DNA of 64,000 nucleotides. It comes from Valencia hispanica (lineage: Eukaryota; Chordata; Actinopteri; Cyprinodontiformes; Valenciidae). Each line of letters starts with the position of its first letter. Position 1 is the first letter of the stretch. This document shows, one piece after another, positions 56,311 through 64,000 of the stretch. The notes beneath the pieces were generated by a model. That model was given only the letters and a program-made list of their open reading frames with translations. It ran no database searches and was not told the origin of the DNA. The translations under genes were made by a program, and so were the position numbers. The stretch covers positions 4,987,020 to 5,051,019 of the forward strand of contig OY747700.1 in the NCBI GenBank assembly GCA_963556495.2, given 5' to 3'.

Positions 56311-56734
56311 TGGTGAGATGTTCGATCCCTTCTGTCTCAGTGATCCACGTTGAGGTTCAGAAAACCAGCCTGTGGAGTAAAAAGTAAAACTTGATCCCTG
56401 AGCTAAAGGTGCAAACAACCCAGCCCTTCTCCTTCCAGAGTAATCTAGATAAAGGCCAAGTAGGGGACTCTGCTGTGTTCATCTAATCATCACCTTAACC
56501 TGTACTGTTATCCGGCTAAACATTTATAGACTAATAATTTCCGCTTGTGGACTTTATCTCCTGTAACCATATCCACGAGTTTCAGTTCAAACAGAGAAGG
56601 TATGTCTGCCGAGCCCTTTAAGGAGAAACGAAGGCACTGACTCTGGAATCTACAGCAGAAGAGGGAGAAAAAAAACCTTATGTGACTCTCAGCACTAACA
56701 TTGCAAAAATTAAGTACGCCCCAACATTCATCAG

Positions 56735-56830
56735 CTTGTAACAAGGCACTTTATTTGTATAGCTCACTTTCAGCAACAAGGCAATCCGAGGTGCTTTACA
56801 TGATTGGGGAAAAATAAAAGATCTTTATAT
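56735..56830 (-). repeat. L2 3' end fragment
   Basis: CACTTTATTTGTATAGCTCA and GGTGCTTTACATGATTGGGG resemble the end of the L2 at 63318. Confidence 0.6.
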
Positions 56831-57400
56831 AGTGTCGGCTTTTCTCACAATGTGCTCTGCAACTCACTTCCTGCTCAGAGAGGTGGGGGCGCCGAACTCC
56901 AAAAACCCCAACGGGAACTGTTTCAAAATAAGACCCAGAGCTGAGAGACAAAGAATTACAAAAATCACACAAACTCAGATCTGTTTTGGAAAAGACGCAC
57001 CTGCAGATGGGAGTCAGACAAGATCCGACTGACTGACTCGTTTTCTTACAGGGCCGCACCATTTTTATTTCAAGAAGAACAAAGAACATATCACGTGACT
57101 CCTCTCTCCTCCTTCTACATCTTGACAGGTCATTTATTTTCTCCAGGTCTCTTGACCTTACTATGAACTGGGTTATAACATGACTTAGAGTTATAGCTGA
57201 TCCTCCCTGCTTTCAGTTCATATCTTTACTCAATAGTTTGTTTACTTAAAATCTTCAACCCTATAAAATACTGGTAACAGAGTCATGTTTTACTACCCTG
57301 AATAATATAAACAGGCCTATTACTTCTAAAGCTTAAAAAAGATATAATTAAAACATATGTACTGCATAATAAAAATAGCCTCAAAAGAAAAGTAGAATAC
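56831..57400. other. No gene seen
   Basis: Upstream side of the GT92 gene. An untranslated first exon and promoter may lie here or beyond, but nothing can be called. Confidence 0.35.
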
Positions 57401-57404
57401 AACA

Positions 57405-57700
57405 ATAGCTATATCTATATCTTTATCTAACTGTCTCTATATAGCTATCTCTATCTCTATATATCTATCTCTATACATCTATATCTCTATATATCTATAT
57501 AGCTATCTCTATCTCTATGTATCTATCTCTATCTATATTTTCGTATATCTATCTTTATATCTACATCTATATCTCTATATATCTGTCTCTAGATCTGATA
57601 TATTTACATCTCTATAGAGCTATCTCTATATTTTTGTATATCTATCTTTATATCTACATCTATATCTCTATATATCTGTCTCTAGATCTGATATATCAGA
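57405..57700. repeat. Imperfect (TATCTC)n/(TATA)n microsatellite
   Basis: Alternating CTATCTCTATATATCTAT-like units with a longer near-duplicate (57538-57598 and 57630-57690). Confidence 0.85.
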
Positions 57701-58064
57701 CTTAAATCTAACTGATTATCTGGTGTAAGGCTTGAAAATTCCTCTGAGTTCAGGATTTCAGCAAGAACTTGCATTGAGTTATTGTCTAAGTTATCGGCAA
57801 CAAAAAAACCACAAACCTTTCTGTTCCCTCTCTGTAGAGGCTAAAAAGCCACTGGAGTGTTTAAAACCAGAATAATGTCTGACACGCTTCAACTTGGTTT
57901 GGATGGTATAAAAAACTGTCCAGATGTTGTCCATTGCAGTTAAAAAAGTGTATATCCGATTTATTTCCTCCACTCCTTTCCAACAAACAGCATACATTGC
58001 ATTTGACGTGTACCACAAAAACACACTCCCACCGGCATTTCCATTTCCTCTTTTATATTCAATT

Positions 58065-58285
58065 CAGTTCAGTTTATTTATATCGTGCCAATTCACAACA
58101 GATGTCATCTCAATGCCATTTACAAGAAAAGTCATTTCAATTCAAACATTCCAATCAGTTGAAAGTTTGAGCAACTTTTCTATTTAAGGAACAACAGATT
58201 GCATCAAGTCATTGACTGGCAGTTTCGTCCCGTTGATGCAGACTCCAACCACAGCAATCCCTCAGCAATCCCTCATAATAATGGT
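58065..58285 (-). mobile_element. L2 3' end, minus strand
   Basis: AGTTTATTTATATCGTGCCA to CAGCAATCCCTCATA, the reverse of 59640-59840. Confidence 0.8.
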
Positions 58286-58603
58286 ATATTAGAGCACTAA
58301 TTGGCTCCCACACTCTCTGCAAGGGGGAGCGTGACAGAGCTCCCCCTGAATGGAGCGTCTATTGGTCTGTTCACTAACAATACTTTATCTTGCTGTGCAT
58401 TGTTCTGGTAAAAAAAAACAAAGTGAGGTGAGAAACTGTGGGTTGCCGTTTGTGAAGTTAAACCGTCAAATATTAAAAGCAACACTTTGAGTTATTTAGC
58501 TTGTCATAAGAGTAAAAAGTGGGTCAATTTTTTAAGGTAATATTTTTACCATCTTATTCATTCATTAATGAATGTCACAGTTTATAGCGAGGTATTTATT
58601 TAG

Positions 58604-58810
58604 CAAGCTAAATATTTAGCTCCATATTAAATATTTAGATTACAAACTATAAATATCACATTTTGTAACTTTAGTTAATTAACAAGCTAAATATTTAGCT
58701 CCATATTAAATATTTAGATTACAAACTATAAATATCACATTTTGTAACTTTAGTTAATTAACAAGCTAAATATTTAGTTTACAAAACTAAACATTTAGCT
58801 AAAATGCAAA
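58604..58810. repeat. 79-bp minisatellite
   Basis: Two and a half nearly identical units. Shares the AAATATTTAGCTCC word with the 91-bp repeat at 32270-32770. Confidence 0.8.
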
Positions 58811-58814
58811 TTCA

Positions 58815-59850
58815 CTTCCTGATAGATTGGCTCCCTGTTAAATCCAGAATAGAATTTAAGATCCTTCTTCTTACATACAAAGCCCTTAATAATCAGCTCC
58901 ATCATCCATCAGAGATCTAATTGTTCCTTATGTTCCTAACAGAGCCCTTTGCTCTCAGACTGCAGGTTTACTTGTAGTTCCTAGGATTTCTAAAAGTAGA
59001 ATGGGAGGCAGATCTTTTAGTTATCAGGCTCCTCTCCTGTGGAACCAGCTCCCAGCTTTAGTCCGTGAGGCAGACACTCTGTTTACTTTTAAGGCCAGGC
59101 TTAAAACTTTCCTTTTTGATAAAGCTTATAGTTAGAGTGGCTAAGGTCATCCTGAGCTATCTCTGTAGTTATGCTGCTATAGGCTCAGACTGCTGGAGGA
59201 CAGACTTACCAATTTTCTTCACTCTGCTTCTTCCTTTTCTCCTACGACTCTCCAGTTGTATTACAGTACATTCTGTTATTTCGACTGTTAACTTTGTTTT
59301 CTCTCAGTGTTTTTCTCCCCATCGAAGATATACCTGGTCTGGTATCCTGCTTGGCTGCAATGCCCTGTTGGACGGGGGGCATCGACTGGGATGATCCTCC
59401 CAGTAACTGAACATCCACTGTGTCCTGTTATCAACTTTTTACTTTCTGTAACATAGAAAGTTCTCTTATATCAGATCTTCTGTTCCTTCTGTGTTTCTGC
59501 TCTGTCTTCTCAAACCCCCAGACGGTCGTGGCAGATGGCCGCTCCTACTGAGCCTGGTTCTGTTGGAGGTTTCTTCCTGTTAAAGGGGAGTTTTTCCTCT
59601 CCACCGTCGCTACATGCTTGCTCAGTATGAGGGATTGCTGAAGGATTGCTGTGGTTGGAAAGTCTGCATCAACGGGGCCCAACCTCACGCCAATGACTGA
59701 CGCAATCTGCTGGGATTCCTTAAATAGGAAACTTTTTAACTGATTGGAATGTTTGTATAAATGTATTGAAATGACTTCTTGTTAAGTGCCTTGAGATGAC
59801 ATCTGTTGTGAATTGGCGCTATATAAATAAACTGAATTGAATATTGAATT
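58815..59850 (+). mobile_element. L2-group LINE, 3' part, plus strand
   Basis: The longest plus-strand L2 copy here. The C-terminal text is readable though broken: DWLPVKSRIEFKILLLTYKA-like at 58820-58880, then WNQLPALVREADTLFTFKAR near 59040-59100, followed by the standard 3' UTR and the TATATAAATAAACTGAATTG end. Confidence 0.8.
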
Positions 59851-60089
59851 GTATAAGTGAAAGTGGACTACCAAAATAAAAGCTGGGTCTTGCAAACCTC
59901 TATCTAATCTGCTAAAAAAGAACCACAAAGCAACGTTCTCTAACATAATTATTTTGCTTGCTAATTAAATATTTAGTTATAAATTGTGACATTTATAAAT
60001 GAATCAATAATATGGTGAAAGTTTGACTTTAAAAACTGAACTCATTTATTTCCCTTATGACAGGGTCAATAACTCAAATTATTGCTGTT

Positions 60090-61850
60090 AGTTTTTGACT
60101 GTGATACTTTACAAATGGCAAAGCACGATGCGGCGTATGGTGAAGGTAGAGGTGGCAAAGGCCAAACAAAGGGCGTATAATGATGACGTGTATGCCAGGT
60201 TGGACATTAAGGAGGGAGAGAATGATTTGTACAGGTTGGCGAGGCAGAGAGATAGAGATGGGAAAGGATGTGCAACAGGTTAGGGTGATTAAGGATAGGA
60301 ATGGAAATGTACTGACAGGTGCCAAGTGTGTGATGGGAAGATGGAGACTTTGAAGAGCTGATGAATGAGGAAAACGAGAGAGAATGTAGAGTAGAAGAGG
60401 TGACTGTTGTGGATCAGGAAGTAGCTGAGATTAGGAAATATGAAGTGAGGAAAGCTTTGAAGAGGATGAAAAGGGGAAAGGCAGTTGGTCCTGATGACAT
60501 ACCAGTGGAGGTATAGAAGTGCCTATAGGAGAGGTGGCAGTTTCTGACTAGGTTCTTCAACAAGATCTTGAAGAGTGAGAAGAGGCCTAAGGAATGGAGG
60601 AAAAGTGTTCTGGTGCTGATTTTTAAGAACAAGGGAGATGTACAGAATTGTGGCAACGACAGAGGAATAAAACTAATGAGCCATTCAATGAAGCTGTGGG
60701 AAAGTGTGGTGGAAGCTAGGCTTCGGTCAGAAGTGAGCATTTGTGAGCAGCAGTACGGTTTCATGCCAAAAAAGAGTACTACATATGCAATGTTTGCTTT
60801 AAGGATGCTGATGGAGAAGTACAGAGAAGGTCAGGGGGAGCTGCATGGTGTCTTTGTAGATTTAGAGAAAGCGTATGACGAGAGAAGAGCTGTGGTATTG
60901 CGTGAGCTGTGAGACGGCAGTGAGGTGTGCTGTGGGAATAACAGAGGAGTTCAAGGTGGAGGTGGGATTGCATCAAGGATCGGCTCTGAGCCCCTTCTTG
61001 TTTGCTTTGGTGATGGACAGAAGGACAGATGAGATCAAACAGAAGTCTCCATGGACTATGATGTTTGCAGATGACATTGTGATCTGTGGTGAGAGAGGAG
61101 GGTGCAGGTGGAGGAAAAGCTAGAGAGGTGGAGGTATGCACTGGAAAAGAGAGGGATAAAGATCAGTCGCAGCAAGACAGAATACATCTGTGTAAATGAG
61201 AGAGACGCAAGTGGAACCGTGAAGTTACAGGGAGTAGAAGTAAAGAAGGTAGATGACTTTAAGTACTTGGGCTCAACGGTCCAGAGCAACAGAGAGTGTG
61301 GAAAAGAGGCGAAGAAGCGTGTGGAAGCTGGTTGGAACGGGTGGAGAAAAGTGTGATAAAAGGGTTTCAGCAAGAATGAAAGGAAAGGTGTAGAAGACAG
61401 AAGTGAGACCAGCGATGTTGTTTGGTTTAGAGACCGAACCAATGAGGAAAAGACATGAAGCAGAACTGGAGGCTGCAGATCTCAAGATGTTGAGATTCTC
61501 TTTGGGAGTGACGAGGATGGATAGACTCAGGAATGAGGACATAAGAGGGACGGCTCATGTTAGATGTTTTGGAGATAAAGTCAGACTGAGATGGTTTGGA
61601 CATGTTCAGAGGAGAAACGACGATTGTATCGGTAGAAGGATGCTGAGGTTGGAACCGCCAGGCAGGAGGCAGAGAGGAAGACCAAAAAGGAGATTTATGG
61701 ATGAAGGAGGACATGAAGTTAGTTGGTGTGAGGGCGGAGGATGCAGAGGACAGGACTATATGGAGACAGATGATTTGCTGTTTTACCTGAAGGGAAAAGC
61801 CAAAAGAGAAGAAGAGGAAGACTTTACAAACGGCACCTCATAAGAAAAAA
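60090..61850 (+). pseudogene. RTE-clade LINE, decayed reverse transcriptase
   Basis: Plus-strand broken frames: AVGPDDIPVEV (60480), SVLVLIFKNKGDVQNCGNDR, GVFVDLEKAYDE, LHQGSALSPFLFALVMDR, WTMMFADDIVI (catalytic box), KISRSKTEYICVNE, FKYLGSTVQSN, and the C-terminal VRLRWFGHVQRR and GRRQRGRPKRRFMDE. This order and the RSKTEY and HVQRR motifs mark fish RTE elements of the Expander kind. At least four frame breaks; endonuclease absent. Confidence 0.8.
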
Positions 61851-62190
61851 GACCAGGCAGTCAAAAGTTGGACAAGCACAGGGATCTGATAAACAGGAAA
61901 AGTAAAAAGTAGATTTTATTCCTGCAGAGGGACAGGATGGGTGAATATTCAAATTCAAGCTGTAATTAAGTTTCACTTCTGGTTTAATCTTCTGGAAATA
62001 TACTGAGCAAATGAAACTGAGAAAAACGTTTTTGTTTTTTACTTTTTTTTAAAGGGAAGTCATCATGTGAAACGGTTTCACACAGCATATAAATGATCAG
62101 CAGCAGTTTCTGACGATTTTAAACAAAAACAGCATTTCTAACAAGATGCAGACGGAAAAGAAATAAACTTCTACAGTGGAGAGAAATGTC
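61851..62190. other. No gene seen
   Basis: AT-rich, after the RTE remnant. Confidence 0.5.
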
Positions 62191-62192
62191 CA

Positions 62193-62748
62193 GGGGTCTC
62201 ATTTATAAAACATTGCGTAGAATCCCTACTAAAAGTGTACGTACCACCAAAACAAAAAGTTTGCGTACGCCAAAAAGATTTCCGATTTATAAAACCATGC
62301 CTACGCACAGGTGTAAGCAATTTCCCCTTTATAAATCACAGTCTTCTTGGAAGTTTGCGCACGTGAATTTGGCTCATATCACACCAAAATGTACAAAAAT
62401 GTTTTTAGAAGAGCTATAGCTCAATGCAAAGCTACAATATAGATATCATTGCTGGCTTTGATGTTTATAATAACATGAATCTTTAATGAATGTTTGGCGT
62501 GAGGTGAAATGATATGTGTGAGAGGAGTAATATCCAGTCTGGCTGCAGTTCACCACCTCACCAACTGCGTCGTCGATTCCCCCCCGTCTCCAAAATGTCC
62601 GTACGCACGGGTCAGAGTTGGCGTACCGGTGCGCACATTTTCCCATCAAGTCTGTTTTTTATAAATCACAACTTTTGCTTTGAAAGTGGCGTACGCCAGT
62701 TTCAGGCCCCGTTTTGTGCGTACGCAACGTTTATAAATGAGACCCCAG
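62193..62748. mobile_element. Complete MITE with GGGGTCTCATTTATAAA ends
   Basis: Left GGGGTCTCATTTATAAAACA with TTGCGTAG, right TTGTGCGTACGCAACG then TTTATAAATGAGACCCC. Inner ACGCACGG and GCGTACG words recur. The composite repeats at 3740 and 38574 have similar tips. Confidence 0.75.
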
Positions 62749-62749
62749 G

Positions 62750-63315
62750 ACATTTTATTTTGAATAATGTGATTTACATCAAGACTGCACACAGATATTC
62801 TGTATTAAATCTTCATAAACAATGAAGCTGTGAATGATGATGAGGTTGTTTAACAAGACAGTGTTTGTTCAGGGATGCTACCTGCAGATATCTGCCATTA
62901 TTCTGAATAATCTAAAACTACAAAGAAAAGAAAAACTTTTTATTTGGTTATCAACAAAAAATACAATTTCTGATCATTTCAATAAAATATGCAGATTTGA
63001 TTAAGATCTAAAATATTAACAATACCCACATGTAACAACAAAATACACTTTCTGTTCTTTTCTTTGAAATATCAACTCTATTATACAGTAGTTTATTTCT
63101 ATAAACATGGCCAATAATATCTGTACCCAATGAATGTAAGAAAATAACACCAACCGTGTTTTTTTTTCTCCAGCTCTTAAAAGTCCTAAATGTTCTGTTT
63201 ATTTTGATTGTTGCCATCTTGTTTTTCCCTAAAGTAAATTCACTTGGTGATATATTCAGTTTACTTTGTTTCAAAGGCTCATATATCAAAGAACGGAAAC
63301 GTTTTAATGGATGTT
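62750..63315. other. No gene seen
   Basis: AT-rich, no exon or named repeat. Confidence 0.5.
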
Positions 63316-63317
63316 AA

Positions 63318-64000
63318 GGCAAGGCAAGGCAAGGCAATTTTATTTGTATAGCACACTTTCAACAGCAGGGTAATTCAAGGTGCTTTACATGATTTGGTGA
63401 TTTTTAAAAAAAACACATAAAAGAAACACACATTACACATGATACACAATAAAGCAAGAGAAAGATCAAAAAAGCAAGAGAGCATGAACACATTTCATAC
63501 ATATGACATCAAGCATTTACTCAAAGGTAATTCTAAACAGATGGTTTTTAGTCTCGATTTAAAGCAGGTCAGAGTTTCAGCAGCTCTACACTCGTCAGGA
63601 AGTCTGTTCCAGATAAGGGGAGCATAGAAACTGAAAGCTGCTTCTTCATGTTTAGTTCTGAGTCTAGGGATGTTTAGTAGGCTAGAGTTGGAGGACCTGA
63701 GTGGTCTTAGTGGTTGGTACCGTGACAACAGGTCTTCAACATATTTTGGTGCTAAGCCATTCAATGATCTATAAACTAGTAAAAGTATTTAGAAGTCTAT
63801 TCTCTGAGCTACAGGGAGCCAGTGTAAGGACTTTAGAACTGGGGTGATGTGCTCTACTTTCCTGGTTCTAGTGAGGAACACGAGCGGCAGCGTTCTGGAT
63901 CAGCTGCAGCTGTCTGATTGACTTTTCAGGCAGACCTGTGAAGACGCTGTTGCAGTAATCAATCTGACTAAAGATAAACGCATGGATGAGTTTTTCTAGG
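63318..64000 (-). mobile_element. L2-group LINE 3' part, runs off the window
   Basis: 3' end with AAGGCAAGGCAAGGCAAGGC and TTTGTATAGCACACTTTCAA. The minus strand reads SLNGLAPKYVEDLLSRY, RTKHEEAAFSFYAPLIWNRL, and further in AVQRIDF and IDYCNSVFTGLPEKS-like text. A different L2 family from the one at 58815. Continues past 64000. Confidence 0.8.

Larger units (their letters stand above)
58464..60101. mobile_element. Inverted-repeat DNA element carrying a 79-bp minisatellite and an L2
   Basis: Left TTTGAGTTATTTAGC then TTGTCATAAGAG (58487-58513); right, inverted, TTTGAGTTATTGACC then CTGTCATAAGGG (60052-60078), with weaker similarity about 20 bp further out. Inside, CAAGCTAAATATTTAG recurs at 58604, 58683 and 58762 (79-bp period). 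An L2 fills 58815-59850. Confidence 0.65.

Noticed and set aside
56508..56744. Upstream coding exon for the GT92 gene
   Set aside because: It has an acceptor-like CTGTAG but no clear donor, and the next exon has its own ATG before the membrane helix. May be 5' UTR at most.

Overview
This is vertebrate nuclear DNA, almost certainly from a teleost fish. The genes are split into short exons with GT-AG introns, and the rest is packed with fish-type repeats: Tc1 and Sleeping-Beauty-like elements, Rex1/CR1-group, L2-group and RTE-group LINEs, hAT-like MITEs with 8-bp target duplications, and several TTAA-flanked DNA elements. I see no bacterial features, CRISPR array, rRNA, tRNA or phage.

Three host genes can be reconstructed exon by exon. 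Every junction keeps phase. (1) About 86-13981, plus strand: the last 15 recognisable exons of a centrosomal protein of the CEP295 type, ending in an ALMS-type C-terminus. The first exon in the window carries a nine-unit 33-bp minisatellite. (2) 14188-26128, minus strand: a complete ten-exon ech1 (delta3,5-delta2,4-dienoyl-CoA isomerase, 310 aa) with all three catalytic acidic residues and a C-terminal SKL peroxisomal signal. (3) 33483-56310, minus strand: a complete nine-coding-exon GT92-family glycosyltransferase (459 aa), a type II Golgi-type membrane protein with a DVD metal-binding motif. Genes 1 and 2 are tail to tail, with 206 bp between stop codons and interleaved poly(A) signals.

Layout: 1-14.0 kb, cep295 with introns holding an L2 copy, two copies of a cis-regulatory-free AT-rich MITE, one larger hAT-like element and two hAT MITEs with perfect duplications; 14.0-26.2 kb, ech1, whose introns hold a nested pair of TTAA elements with a THAP-like remnant and a Tc1 copy split by a nearly intact LINE; 26.2-33.5 kb, intergenic, with a Tc1 sitting in the centre of a palindrome and an L2 reverse transcriptase; 33.5-56.4 kb, the GT92 gene, whose 1.38 kb of coding sequence is spread over 23 kb of repeats; 56.4-64 kb, no host gene seen, but a minisatellite-bearing inverted-repeat element, an RTE LINE remnant and L2 fragments.

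The genes do unrelated jobs (centriole assembly, fatty-acid oxidation, glycan synthesis) and I see no shared pathway. The most unusual material is a set of TTAA-flanked transposon families, the exonic minisatellite that is also a tandem array of splice-acceptor-like sites, a GC-AG intron in ech1, and a coding-exon acceptor whose pyrimidine tract is a long tetranucleotide microsatellite. I found no new enzymatic or defence system.
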